Notes: generated by a model from the letters alone, not told the origin. Positions 55,647 through 64,000 are shown, counted from the stretch's first letter. The stretch: 64,000 nt of DNA from BD1-7 clade bacterium (GCA_902705835.1 CACSIN010000012.1:117041-181040), one strand, 5' to 3'. Numbers and translations are program-made.

Positions 55647-56043
55647 CACCATAGTTACTAGCGCCACATGGTTTCAACACTGCTTCGGCCGATATAAAAC
55701 CAGCAACGTTCAGGCTCAATTAATCAGAGTGCGGTGAAGCAAAAACGAAGGCCTCACTAGTTTTTCAGACGCACTCTGCCTGCGCTCCACTCCCAACAAA
55801 TCTAATGCGTTAGTTGTATTTTCGACGACTATAAATCGTAGCAGCCCCCATCTCGTGCTCTTATGAACAGCCTCGATATTCTTTGAGAGCCCTCCGTCCG
55901 TTTTTTCTGCAGAATTAACACCAAGAACACAATTAATCGTTAGTTTCTTCAGATATACACTAAAGCGCTCGAGTAACTATTGCCCTCGCCTTTATATTTG
56001 GGAATATACTCCCATTTATTAAATCAAAAAATGGAATTTTTAC
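55647..56043. repeat. intergenic region with a 54-bp hairpin and a 13-bp tandem repeat
   Basis: CAGAGTGCG (55725-55733) pairs perfectly with CGCACTCTG (55770-55778), and inside it AAAAAC pairs with GTTTTT, giving a stable stem-loop. ATAGTTACTAGC is repeated twice at the start (about 55635-55660). No T run or coding frame. Resembles neither terminator nor known RNA. Confidence 0.5.
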
Positions 56044-56367
56044 GTGAAACCACTTTTATATGCTTTGTTAGTTGTTTCATTGGCAGGATGCAATGAAGAC
56101 AATAAAAACGACCGTGAATCTAACGTCGCAAAGAGTCAGTTTATTTACGAGATAGACACGCAGACATGTGCCCCTGTTGAGCACTGTAGCAATATCGGCC
56201 GTATCGATTGCGACTCTGAAACAGATGGACCACTTTACTATTTCGATTTGCAGTCAGAAGAAGTTGTTAGCACTTGCGGCGGCGTGTGTTTGGCTCCGAC
56301 TGGAGATCAGGTAGCTGTTTGTGAAACAATGTGTCCACCTCCTGCGTTTAACTGCGTTGAGCCATAA
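56044..56367 (+). CDS. small lipoprotein
   Basis: A 107-residue lipoprotein. The signal LYALLVVSLAGC is a textbook lipobox (cleavage before Cys16). The mature part has ten cysteines in a compact domain (QTCAPVEHCSNIGRIDCDSE, CGGVCLAP, CETMCPPPAFNC), suggestive of several disulfides. GTG start at 56044. No family recognised. Confidence 0.7.
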   Translation: MKPLLYALLVVSLAGCNEDNKNDRESNVAKSQFIYEIDTQTCAPVEHCSNIGRIDCDSETDGPLYYFDLQSEEVVSTCGGVCLAPTGDQVAVCETMCPPPAFNCVEP

Positions 56368-56479
56368 CGAAGGTAGGCCGACCCAGCATGCCGCCTTTTA
56401 GCTCGAAGGCTGCATGCTTATAATAGCCAACGGCTCTAGCGAAACGCTATTAACAAATAAGAGTACACAAGGATCTCGT

Positions 56480-56974
56480 ATGAACATTCCCTTCATCGGG
56501 CTAAACATCATTGTTCCGAAAGAATGGATAGACGTTAATGGCCATATGAATGCCACACATTATGGCTTGGCGGTTTACGACGCACACTTCAATTTCACCG
56601 AAGCGATCGGACTGGGTGAAGCTTACGTGCGATCAACCAACTGCGGCAAAGCCGTGCTCGAGAGCCACATGATATATGAGCGAGAGGTATCTGAAGGCGA
56701 TGAGCTTGAAATCAAATCGTGGCTGCTTGCTGTCGATAAAAAGCGGTTACATTTCTTCCATGAGGTTTATAACATTACGCAGGGTTTTCGTGCTGCGGCA
56801 TCGGAACAGGTGGATATCCATATCGATTTGAATGCGCGTAAATCCAGCGAGCTTCCGGCTGAGTTGTATCTGCAGCTGCAAGCAATCGTCTCTGGCTATC
56901 TTAAGCTGCCCACACCCGAAGGCGTCGGTAGCAATATCAAACCGCCCAAGAATATCTGGTTAACGAGTCGCTAA
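56480..56974 (+). CDS. acyl-CoA thioesterase (hotdog fold, 4HBT_2-like)
   Basis: A 164-residue hotdog-fold protein. VPKEWIDVNGHMNATHYGLAVYDAHFNFTEAIGLG is the active-site segment of 4-hydroxybenzoyl-CoA thioesterase-like enzymes (Asp and His/Asn in the DVNGHMN motif), resembling the betainyl/carnitinyl-CoA thioesterase subgroup. AAGGA seven bases before ATG 56480 decides the start, 22 codons after the first in-frame codon. Substrate is not known, and no carnitine/betaine genes are adjacent. Confidence 0.85.
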   Translation: MNIPFIGLNIIVPKEWIDVNGHMNATHYGLAVYDAHFNFTEAIGLGEAYVRSTNCGKAVLESHMIYEREVSEGDELEIKSWLLAVDKKRLHFFHEVYNITQGFRAAASEQVDIHIDLNARKSSELPAELYLQLQAIVSGYLKLPTPEGVGSNIKPPKNIWLTSR

Positions 56975-57112
56975 GAATGATATAGCATCAGCCGAAAGCA
57001 CAACGCACCTACCGGCCTTGTTCGTAACTACCGGCGGTATATTCAACAGGAAAATACATCGATTCTACGGTAAACTGCCGCGCTCAAAACCACGTATCCG
57101 GCAAGGCTTCTG

Positions 57113-57463
57113 ATGAGAAAGACCGATAAGAAAATCGACAATGCAATCATCGCTGCGTTAACAGAAACCTGCGAAACCGCCAAAGAAACCTATACCGGCT
57201 TCCAGTGGCTGACACATTTCGTGAATTGGTCGGCCTTTCCGAAATCGTTGGTGGTTATCTGTATTTTTGATACCAATAGCAATCTTGCTAACGCTGATGT
57301 CAGCGGTTTTCGTACAACGGTTAAACACCAGTTGTCGCTCATTAACATTCATATCCGTGACGCCAACAAACAGATACGCTTCGATACCGAAGAAAACTGC
57401 GATCACCACCACAATGGCAATTGGGATAATCGATTCAGCGGAATGCAGTCATCTGTATCGTAA
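57113..57463 (+). CDS. conserved hypothetical protein
   Basis: A 116-residue soluble protein, starting MRKTDKKIDNAIIAALTETCETAKE, then GFQWLTHFVNWSAFPKSLVVICIFDT. It looks like a family seen in several gammaproteobacteria, sometimes annotated loosely as a Fis-like regulator, but I see no helix-turn-helix in it. AAGG six bases before ATG 57113 supports the start. The P-loop gene follows 54 bp downstream, possibly in the same transcript. Confidence 0.72.
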   Translation: MRKTDKKIDNAIIAALTETCETAKETYTGFQWLTHFVNWSAFPKSLVVICIFDTNSNLANADVSGFRTTVKHQLSLINIHIRDANKQIRFDTEENCDHHHNGNWDNRFSGMQSSVS

Positions 57464-57517
57464 CTGCCAATGCCGCATGAAGTGCCACCTTAATAACCAT
57501 CTCGAAAGGAGCCAACA

Positions 57518-58006
57518 TTGAAACGCGTTATTATTTTCGGAAACTCCGGCTCGGGCAAATCTACACTGGCGAAGGCGTTATGCGATAAAAACGGGTTAGC
57601 GCATTTTGACCTCGATACCATTGCGTGGGAGGCATCACAACCACCTGTACGGAAGCCAACCGATGAATCTACCAAGACGATCGAGTCATTTGTTGTTGAA
57701 CACCGCAACTGGGTCATTGAAGGGTGTTACGCTGATTTACTCGACATAGTGATGCCACACGCCAGCGAAATCATATTTTTGGATTTGCCGGTTGAAGTGT
57801 GTATCGCCAATGCCAAAAACCGGCCTTGGGAACCACATAAATATGCATCCAAAGAAGCGCAGGATGCCAACTTGGATATGCTTATCGATTGGATTTCACA
57901 ATACAACACAAGGGGCGATGAGTTTTCACACATAGCGCACGCACGCTTGTTTGAGAGTTATAACGGCAAAAAAACTCTGTATATGGATAACCACGAATCC
58001 ATCTAA
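57518..58006 (+). CDS. P-loop kinase-like protein
   Basis: A 162-residue NTPase. The Walker A motif GNSGSGKSTLAKAL (8-21) is followed by DLDTIAWE and a Walker B-like IIFLDLP, an organisation of small-molecule kinases such as shikimate or adenylate-kinase-like proteins. No substrate can be assigned. The gene starts with TTG 57518: GGAG lies six bases before it, and no better start exists. Convergent with the lipoprotein gene. Confidence 0.85.
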   Translation: MKRVIIFGNSGSGKSTLAKALCDKNGLAHFDLDTIAWEASQPPVRKPTDESTKTIESFVVEHRNWVIEGCYADLLDIVMPHASEIIFLDLPVEVCIANAKNRPWEPHKYASKEAQDANLDMLIDWISQYNTRGDEFSHIAHARLFESYNGKKTLYMDNHESI

Positions 58007-58078
58007 CGATATAACCGATTTTCGCCATAGTTATTGAGGGAAAAGACATTGGCATTATTGCCCTCCCCCTACAAAAAC

Positions 58079-59107
58079 TTATTCGCCTAGCGGCAAAAAC
58101 AACTCGGCAGAGACCGTTTTAGTCGAGTTACTTTTCGTTACCTGCATATCGAATTCGGCAGTCAGCGGTGTGCTATTTACGTTCAGTGACACACCGTCGA
58201 TGGCCAGCTCGCCATATGATTCAGTCTCAATGCTGTCTTGAACCCGAAATAGATAACGCCTAAAAATGACTAACGCTGTCGCCTGGCTGGATTCGCGTTC
58301 AAACGCTTCGGTTTCAGCATTCCAGTCACTACGCGCACTGTAAGTTTGATGAAAGGCGTGAGCGACTTTTTGCTCGCTGTCTTCCGCTGAAGCAATAATG
58401 AGTCGTGCATTGTATTCCTCTGTGAGTACACCTTCTTCGTACTCGACACCGGATTCGCGATAGTCTTCGAAACAACGGATTCCCATGGTCACTGGCTCTG
58501 TCAAACCGGTTTCACCGTCGGAGTAAGTATTGATCTGAAAGCGACTACCCGGGAATGTATAACTGATGAGGCGGCTATCGGATGTATTAGCGTCAGGCGC
58601 GCTGCTCTCTGCGATCTTAACGCCTTCAAAAACGAACCGAGCATCATCGCCTCTGCCTTCTGGGTTGATGCCAGATACCGAAAATTCTCTGTTGTTTTCA
58701 ATCGCTACTACGGCATCGTTTAAGTCTGCAAACACCATGTTGCCGTCGTCATTAAGCGAGTACTCACCGTCAAATTTATCGTACTCAGACGGGCATTGAA
58801 TGATACCCCACTTATCACTGCCCTCTTCTGCAACAATCTGTAAAACACCCTTCCACGTAAACGTTTCGTATTGCCCGTGCATCGGCTCTGATCTATTTAA
58901 TGGCAGTCCGTCGACATGCAACCTGACGAAGTAGATGCCATCCGGTGTTTCACTGTGATCTACAACCAGTTCGCGCTCGAAATCCAACGATGTTGGCTCG
59001 TAAACAGGCTCTGAATTGCCGCTCGGATCAGACGAATCATCTGATCCGCCACATGCAACAAGCAGCACAGATAGCATAAGGCTAAAAGGGGTACGGTATT
59101 TATTCAC
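58079..59107 (-). CDS. lipoprotein of unknown function
   Basis: A 342-residue envelope lipoprotein. The signal MNKYRTPFSLMLSVLLVACGG ends in a lipobox (Cys19) and is followed by an acidic, disordered linker (GSDDSSDPSGN). The mature protein is beta-rich without a recognised domain; it has three cysteines (IIQCPSEY, GIRCFEDY). It is the only member of its transcript and convergent with the P-loop gene. Confidence 0.75.
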   Translation of the reverse strand: MNKYRTPFSLMLSVLLVACGGSDDSSDPSGNSEPVYEPTSLDFERELVVDHSETPDGIYFVRLHVDGLPLNRSEPMHGQYETFTWKGVLQIVAEEGSDKWGIIQCPSEYDKFDGEYSLNDDGNMVFADLNDAVVAIENNREFSVSGINPEGRGDDARFVFEGVKIAESSAPDANTSDSRLISYTFPGSRFQINTYSDGETGLTEPVTMGIRCFEDYRESGVEYEEGVLTEEYNARLIIASAEDSEQKVAHAFHQTYSARSDWNAETEAFERESSQATALVIFRRYLFRVQDSIETESYGELAIDGVSLNVNSTPLTAEFDMQVTKSNSTKTVSAELFLPLGE

Positions 59108-59287
59108 GATGCATTCCTTGGGAGTAGAATCCTCTCAAAGACTACAGAGTGCCCAACAAGTACGGTACCTATGAATGGGGGGAAGATATTGAACGTGCAC
59201 GGAATAACTCTCACTGGTTACTGACACAACGCTGTCAGTAGCGCTGTGAAATACTCAGGGTTTAAACACACTGAAATGAGAAAAAGT

Positions 59288-59800
59288 ATGTTGCACCATG
59301 TGGAATCAGTTATACAAATCAACGCTACGGCAAATAGGGTCTGGTGCATTTTGGATGACTTTGGCGGCTTGGATAAATTCAGCGTCGGCGTACAAAAGTC
59401 ACTCATCGTTGGCAACAAAGAAACTGGGATAGGTGCAGTACGCTATTGCATGTTCAACGACGGTAGTAGTTTGCACGAAGAGATCGTCGAGTATGAGCCG
59501 CATAAACACTTTCGATTGGTACTGTCGGAATTTACATTACCGATGGAATCAGTCAGCGCAAGCTTTCGTGTCGAACCGCTGAGCGAAACAACCTGTGAAG
59601 TAAAAATGGAGATGGATTTTGTTATGAAGCTTGGCTTACTCGGGCGTCTAATGGGCGTTGTGCTGATACGACCACTGATGAAAAGTGTGCACAAAAAATT
59701 GCTCCGGGGTCTTGCATACCACGCACTTACGGGTGAAAAGATCAGTGATAAATTGCCACCGCGAGAAGACTTAGTACGGGCGATTGCATTATTGCCTTAG
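59288..59800 (+). CDS. SRPBCC family protein (polyketide cyclase/START-like)
   Basis: A 170-residue helix-grip fold protein (MLHHVESVIQINATANRVWCILDDFGGLDKF, then GAVRYCMFNDGSSLHEEIVEYEP and MESVSASFRVEPLSE). Members bind hydrophobic ligands or act as cyclases; the role here is unknown. Start at ATG 59288 (alternatively 59276). It is followed by about 360 bp of intergenic sequence before marC. Confidence 0.85.
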   Translation: MLHHVESVIQINATANRVWCILDDFGGLDKFSVGVQKSLIVGNKETGIGAVRYCMFNDGSSLHEEIVEYEPHKHFRLVLSEFTLPMESVSASFRVEPLSETTCEVKMEMDFVMKLGLLGRLMGVVLIRPLMKSVHKKLLRGLAYHALTGEKISDKLPPREDLVRAIALLP

Positions 59801-60063
59801 CGACGGCAAACAGGTTTTTTATACACGTAGCGGGCCCGGTCGATTCACAGGCTCGTTCTACACGTTCTGTTTTACACCTATATTCTTCGACCGACTTCAG
59901 CACAACACACTGATGTCTTCCCACAAGCTATAGCAGCCTTCTATTAGCATATGTTTATATCGTTAGTTATTGGCCTACCTAGCATGTATCCTTTAGGCTC
60001 AGCACCAGTAACAATAATCGTGCTCTTACGAGTGATCGTAGCTTGTTATTTCTCGCGTTATCA

Positions 60064-60118
60064 TTCTTACTTCTGACTGAAACAACAAGCCGCTAACTAG
60101 CGGTTGTTATCGTAAGAA
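60064..60118 (+). promoter_or_regulatory. structured leader upstream of marC
   Basis: Nested inverted repeats: outer TTCTTAC/GTAAGAA (60064-60070 and 60112-60118) and inner AACAA-CCGCT/AGCGG-TTGTT (60084-60108). The structure ends 42 bases before the marC start codon and could control translation or transcription. Other parts of the 59801-60159 gap show no gene. Confidence 0.45.
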
Positions 60119-60159
60119 AGCAAATCAGCCGGTAAGCAAACAATGTTTGGAGCACTGCA

Positions 60160-60783
60160 GTGAACGAGTTTTATACCCAGCTAATTACTGTGTTTTTAGG
60201 ATTTTTCGCAATCATGAACCCTATCGCCAATACGGCAGCGTTCGCCGGGCTGGTGGGTGACAGTAATAGAAAAGAGCAGGTTCAGATCGCAGCCAAAGCA
60301 CTGATACTGACATTTTGTATCATTTTTGCATTCTCGCTGTTGGGCAAAGCGATCTTTCATCTATTTGGTATCACGCTACCGGCGTTGCGTATTTCTGGCG
60401 GTATCTTGGTCTTCCTCGTGGGCTACCATATGCTCAACGGTAAAGGTTCGACACTGCATTCAACCGATGGTAGCGATGTTAGAAATATCGCAGTATCACC
60501 ATTAGCCGTTCCGTTACTCGCTGGGCCTGGTACGATTGCTACCGCGATGAATTACTCGGCATCCGGCGGCATAACCGGTATTGGAATCACTGTATCTGTC
60601 TTTGCCGTTTTATGTGTAATCACTTTTATCTGTTTTATATTCAGTGCCAAAATTTTGAAGTTTATCGGTAAAGGTGGATTGGACATCGTGACACGATTGA
60701 TGGGGCTTATCTTAACCGTCATCGGTGTTCAGATGCTTATCGGCGGCGTTACCGAGGTTATCAAAACATTGCCGATGAGTTGA
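60160..60783 (+). CDS. MarC family membrane protein (UPF0056)
   Basis: A 207-residue protein with six transmembrane segments of the MarC/YhgN type (FYTQLITVFLGFFAIMNPIANTAAFAGLVG, LRISGGILVFLVGYHMLNGKG, SPLAVPLLAGPGTIATAMNY). The family was once linked to antibiotic resistance, but this is not supported; it may be a transporter. GGAG seven bases before GTG 60160 sets the start. Confidence 0.9.
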   Translation: MNEFYTQLITVFLGFFAIMNPIANTAAFAGLVGDSNRKEQVQIAAKALILTFCIIFAFSLLGKAIFHLFGITLPALRISGGILVFLVGYHMLNGKGSTLHSTDGSDVRNIAVSPLAVPLLAGPGTIATAMNYSASGGITGIGITVSVFAVLCVITFICFIFSAKILKFIGKGGLDIVTRLMGLILTVIGVQMLIGGVTEVIKTLPMS

Positions 60784-61026
60784 ACCCAAAACAACCATTC
60801 GATAAGTGCACCACCTATACGGGTGAAGCATTTAATTGCTGTAGTGATGCAAGGTTAGACTGCACCAAATTCATGAGTAGTCTTCATTTAACCGCTCAGG
60901 GCTCTCATGCAAACAAGGATAAAAAATGACGCGATGTTATTTCGAAAACGCGATTGAACACCAGTGCACAAATTTGAAGGCATCCACGATACCCTCCTCT
61001 GAACTGAAACTGCGAGATTATCACTC

Positions 61027-61482
61027 ATGATCGGCGCCATTATCCTAAAAACCATGATGGATGCGACGGGCAGCAAACCCATAAACAGTCGTAACGTTGA
61101 AGAGCTGTTATCGCATTGGTCTGACGATGCGGTGTTAGTTTACCCAGGCAACCTGCCGTTTAGCGGCGAAATACGTGGCAAAGAAATGCTCACGGTGTTC
61201 TTTGAGATCTACATGGAGCAGTTTCCGAAGCTGGAGTTTACGACCAAAAACACCTTTATCAGTAATATGTATTCGTTGGGTTTATCCAATAAACTGGCGA
61301 CCGAAATCGACGTCACATACACCAATCGATTTGGCCATACATTCCATAACAGTGTGATGAGTTCACTGGAGATTAAAGGCGGCAAGCTGGTTTACGATAA
61401 AGACTTTTACTACGACATCGATCAGTTAAACCAAGCATGGGAAGGCGCAGATTTGAGCCGGCTCGAAAAGTATCTGACGTAA
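61027..61482 (+). CDS. nuclear transport factor 2-like protein (SnoaL-type)
   Basis: A 151-residue cone-shaped alpha/beta protein. Motifs RNVEELLSHWSDDAVLVYPG, RGKEMLTVFFEIYMEQFP and LVYDKDFYYDIDQLNQAW match the NTF2-like/SnoaL fold. Such proteins range from ketosteroid isomerase-like enzymes to ligand-binding proteins; role unknown. ATG 61027. The following sRNA candidate on the opposite strand faces its 3' end. Confidence 0.8.
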   Translation: MIGAIILKTMMDATGSKPINSRNVEELLSHWSDDAVLVYPGNLPFSGEIRGKEMLTVFFEIYMEQFPKLEFTTKNTFISNMYSLGLSNKLATEIDVTYTNRFGHTFHNSVMSSLEIKGGKLVYDKDFYYDIDQLNQAWEGADLSRLEKYLT

Positions 61483-61547
61483 ACAATGAGTCATTGCTTA
61501 CTGGTTGAAATAACTCTCAGCTAACAGATTAGTTCGATTTAGAAACG

Positions 61548-61572
61548 AAAAAAGCCGGATCAGCGATCCGGC
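61548..61572 (-). terminator. rho-independent terminator of the sRNA candidate
   Basis: GCCGGATC (61554-61561) and GATCCGGC (61565-61572) form an 8-bp perfect stem with a three-base loop. Only the minus strand has a T run (TTTTTT), so it terminates leftward transcription. Confidence 0.93.
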
Positions 61573-61644
61573 AAAGAGCAAGACAACTTACGTCGTCTAC
61601 GAGAGAGATTAATGAGCGTTAAAGCGCCGTGAACGCCTTAACTG
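61548..61644 (-). ncRNA. candidate Fur-regulated small RNA
   Basis: An unannotated minus-strand transcription unit between the NTF2-like and lipase genes. A Fur-type operator (61681-61695) covers or abuts a sigma-70-like promoter: TTGCAA (61674-61679) and TAAAGT (61651-61656) at 17-bp spacing. The predicted start near 61644 leads about 97 nt to an intrinsic terminator (8-bp perfect stem and six T). The product has a first stem pairing GTTAA-GCG with CGC-TTAAC, then an unpaired pyrimidine-rich stretch (CTCTCTCG) suited to base-pairing, but no substantial reading frame. This is the layout of RyhB/PrrF-type iron sRNAs; I see no RyhB core sequence, so kinship is unproven. Confidence 0.72.
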
Positions 61645-61680
61645 AGATCTACTTTATAAGGGAAATCCCATAATTGCAAA

Positions 61681-61695
61681 TGATAATTGTTATTA
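61681..61695. promoter_or_regulatory. Fur box
   Basis: TGATAATTGTTATTA matches the 7-1-7 Fur consensus TGATAATnATTATCA at 12 of 14 specified positions, with AT-rich flanks. The centre is about 44 bases upstream of the predicted sRNA start, where binding would block the -35 region. It is 280 bp from the lipase start on the other strand. Confidence 0.75.
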
Positions 61696-61972
61696 TTTGT
61701 ATTTAATCATTAGATTCCTAACTCTCACCGCATAGTGCCTACCTCAACACGGCATCTGAGGTGAGCACTCCTCCGATTTATTCTCTAATCAAGTACCCGT
61801 TTCTGTGGCGCTCTAACGGGCGGCCAATGACTTCTATAACGTCAATGTTAGTTTTTAAGGTTTGTAATACCGCATTAATCTAGTGACGTTATCGCGTTTA
61901 CCTCGGTTATTTGTCTACTATCGGTAATCCGCATTTGCCACTCACTATCATAAGTACAAGTACGCCCAGATC

Positions 61973-62935
61973 ATGAGACACTACGCTGTTGTTGCCACAA
62001 TATTGAGTCTGTTACTGACTCTCTCTGGCTGTAAAACTGATATTACCTTTGCGATTCCTGGGCACCCCTTATTGTTCGGTGATGAGCCTGAGTATTCGAA
62101 AACCGAGTACCCAATCGTATTGGTGCATGGTCTGTATGGTTTTGATGATATTTTTGGCCATGAGTATTTTTATCAAATACCCAAAGTACTAAGAAACGGT
62201 GGTGCAGAAGTTTATATTGCGCGTATCTCCGGCACGATGACGCCAGAAGTGCGGGGCGAACAGTTGATTCCTCAACTGGAAGAATTCGCAGCGGTTTCTG
62301 GCCAAAGCAAGTTCAACCTGATTGGCCACAGCCTCGGTGCGCCTACCATTCGCTACGTTGCTGCTGTGCGCCCTGATCTGGTTGCTTCGATAACCTCTGT
62401 AGCCGGTGCGAATTTCGGCACAGATGTGGCTGATGCAGAGTTTTTGGACTTTCCGCCAACCCGTTTAATTACCGGTTTGATGGGTAACCTGCTCGGTCAT
62501 GCTATCGACTTCGTCAGCCAAGATAATTTCGAACAGAGCATACTTGCCACACTGGACGTTATGAGTGTTGAGGGCATTGCCGTGTTCAATAGCAAATATG
62601 CCGATGCTCTACCCTCAGCGTTATGTGCGGCCGATGGTGATAGCCTCGTTAACGGTATTTATTACTATTCATGGGGTGGAAACGTGGCAACAACGAATCG
62701 CTTCGATCCTGCCGACCTCGTGCAAGCTGCAGTCACAAAACTCATTCCTGGAGACGATGACGACGGTATTATTCCGCGTTGTTCAATGCAGCTGGGCCAT
62801 GTGATTCGTGATGATTACAAGATGAACCACGCCGATCACCTCAACTGGTTTTTGGGCCTTAAGGCAACTGATGCGCCCTATGCGCCGTCGCTCTATCGCG
62901 CACAGGCTAATCGTTTGAAAGGCCTTGGGCTGTAG
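61973..62935 (+). CDS. family I triacylglycerol lipase, lipoprotein type
   Basis: A 320-residue esterase/lipase of the Pseudomonas family I pattern. The alpha/beta-hydrolase set is visible: oxyanion VHGLYGFDD (about 51-59), nucleophile Ser120 in IGHSLGAP, Asp264 in DDDDGIIPRC, and His286 in VIRDDYKMNHADH, with Cys219 and Cys270 for the usual disulfide. The leader MRHYAVVATILSLLLTLSGC is a lipobox, so it is probably an outer-membrane or surface lipoprotein. No lipase-specific foldase gene follows. Upstream region includes the Fur box. Confidence 0.92.
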   Translation: MRHYAVVATILSLLLTLSGCKTDITFAIPGHPLLFGDEPEYSKTEYPIVLVHGLYGFDDIFGHEYFYQIPKVLRNGGAEVYIARISGTMTPEVRGEQLIPQLEEFAAVSGQSKFNLIGHSLGAPTIRYVAAVRPDLVASITSVAGANFGTDVADAEFLDFPPTRLITGLMGNLLGHAIDFVSQDNFEQSILATLDVMSVEGIAVFNSKYADALPSALCAADGDSLVNGIYYYSWGGNVATTNRFDPADLVQAAVTKLIPGDDDDGIIPRCSMQLGHVIRDDYKMNHADHLNWFLGLKATDAPYAPSLYRAQANRLKGLGL

Positions 62936-62971
62936 GCTTTATCGTTGATCTAAATCTGAGAAACACGACAT

Positions 62972-62991
62972 AGGCGCACACTATTGCGCCT
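62972..62991. repeat. perfect 7-bp hairpin after the lipase gene
   Basis: AGGCGCA (62972-62978) and TGCGCCT (62985-62991) with a six-base loop, 37 bases after the lipase stop. No T run follows; possibly a weak terminator or processing site. Confidence 0.5.
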
Positions 62992-63140
62992 GAATAAAGC
63001 CAGATAATGGATCTAACGCTTTTGCATAGCGGCTCACAAAAAGATTATCTAGTGTTCGTTTATAACGTGCAGTCACAGAATCACCATAAACCTTATGTTA
63101 TATAAGCGTTATTGCTTACCATTGTTTCAGGGGAATACCG

Positions 63141-63836
63141 ATGTTCAAGAAACTTGTCTCGACCGAAGCCCGACAAAAATTCATAACCTACGGAATCGCA
63201 GCCATGATGCCGGCTCTCGGCGCTTGTGTGGCCTCATTGCCAGCTGTGTTTTCCAGCGTGATATTGTCTTTCGTGTATGAGGGCAGCGACGTTAATTTTT
63301 CAATTAATGCCATTAATGGCCCTGAAGCTGTTACCTGTCGCGCAAACGACAATGCGGTAACGTTAACCAAAGGTGAAACCACTGACAGAACAGTTACCTT
63401 CAACGGCACGTTTACCGCTTCACAGTTGATAGCTGGCCGCAACGCAGTGAATTGTACCGTTACCGGTAAAGACAATTCGATCACCGCCAATGTAGGTGGT
63501 ATCTACGTTGTGAATGCCACTAACATTGCGGATATCGCAGGCCAGGTAAATCTGCTGGCAACCCGAGACCTAACATTGACTCGCCCTAGCACGGGCACCA
63601 CGGCCGTCGATAAAAAAGCCCTCGTTTACGGTGGTTTTGATTTGCCCCAAATCACTTTTACTTTGCAAGGTGGCACGTTACCGAGCGGGTTATCAGTAAA
63701 CGCTACAACCGGTAATATCGAAGGTGATATCACCAATGCCAACGCGACAGGTAACTTTGATAACATCGTTATTCGCGCATCGACGAATGGTGCAGGCAAT
63801 ATCGACTTTGACGAGTTTTCAATTACCGTCAACTAA
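63141..63836 (+). CDS. exported Ig-like (He_PIG-type) protein
   Basis: A 231-residue exported protein. The leader AAMMPALGACVASLPAV resembles a lipoprotein or secretory signal, and the mature part is an Ig-like beta-sandwich followed by a putative Ig (He_PIG) domain (LPQITFTLQGGTLPSGLSVNATTGNIEGDITN, about 170-205). It has two cysteines at about 78 and 108. Such domains occur in surface and adhesion proteins. GGGG about seven bases before ATG 63141. The rest of the window (63837-64000) has no gene. Confidence 0.78.
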   Translation: MFKKLVSTEARQKFITYGIAAMMPALGACVASLPAVFSSVILSFVYEGSDVNFSINAINGPEAVTCRANDNAVTLTKGETTDRTVTFNGTFTASQLIAGRNAVNCTVTGKDNSITANVGGIYVVNATNIADIAGQVNLLATRDLTLTRPSTGTTAVDKKALVYGGFDLPQITFTLQGGTLPSGLSVNATTGNIEGDITNANATGNFDNIVIRASTNGAGNIDFDEFSITVN

Positions 63837-64000
63837 CAAGCCTCTGAATAGCGCGGCGGAATCATCTCTTGCACACTAACATTCACATAAATGTTAGATG
63901 CATCGAGATGATTTCTCGCGCGCATCAAACCATCTGAAGATTCGTCACGCGTATTCACGCACATGCACTCTGTCGCCTTTTACACTCATGAACACACCTG

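Noticed and set aside
60160..60783. Multiple-antibiotic-resistance function for MarC
   Set aside because: The family name is historical and the resistance role is not supported; no mar regulators are near.
61554..61572. Terminator for the plus-strand NTF2-like gene
   Set aside because: The plus strand after the stem lacks a T run (CAAAGAGC); only the minus strand has TTTTTT.

Overview
This 64 kb window looks like chromosome from a marine-type gammaproteobacterium. The basis is FabB-type ketoacyl synthase, GreB, a UPF0434/Trm112 protein, a YqhC-YqhD type pair, YiaA, MarC, FNR- and Fur-type operators, and integron attC sites. The genus cannot be fixed from the sequence alone. No rRNA, tRNA, CRISPR array, complete insertion sequence or prophage was seen.

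Layout. 1-5.5 kb: a minus-strand housekeeping run, greB > M23 peptidase > Trm112-like > HIT protein > alaS (alaS runs off the left edge), preceded by a DUF523/DUF1722 protein. 5.7-15.2 kb: redox and envelope genes, namely a FAD amine-oxidase-like protein, alanine dehydrogenase, a cytochrome c/sugar-dehydrogenase propeller fusion, a cupin, an M48 lipoprotein protease, an oxygen-binding di-iron type MBL protein behind a near-ideal FNR promoter, a rhomboid and a retropepsin. 15.3-26.6 kb: a large secreted protein with thrombospondin type 3 repeats, a steroid 5-alpha-reductase-like membrane enzyme divergent from a LuxR regulator, a Na/Pi symporter, an SDR, an EgtD-like methyltransferase and a 162-bp MITE-like element. 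26.8-43 kb: an amino-acid permease, fabB, a hybrid sensor kinase, an FMN hydroxyacid oxidase, an AraC/YqhD divergent pair, an 894-residue orphan membrane protein, several exported proteins and a GDYXXLXY/DUF2157 pair.

43.2-50.2 kb is the accessory region. It is AT-rich and holds an integron cassette array with six attC-like sites but no integrase in the window (a CALIN). Next come three REP-like palindromic repeats, two copies of a 379-bp duplicated segment carrying a small cysteine-rich ORF, a decayed partial copy of the nearby DUF2157 gene, and an ArnT-like membrane glycosyltransferase.

50.4-64 kb: a CoA-transferase with an AraC regulator, YiaA, small lipoproteins, a thioesterase, a P-loop kinase-like protein, MarC, an NTF2-like protein, a family I lipase, and an exported Ig-like protein. 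Between the NTF2-like gene and the lipase lies an unannotated unit on the minus strand: a Fur box over a sigma-70-like promoter, about 97 nt of untranslated sequence, and a perfect rho-independent terminator. This is a strong candidate for an iron-responsive small RNA and is the most notable new element in the window.
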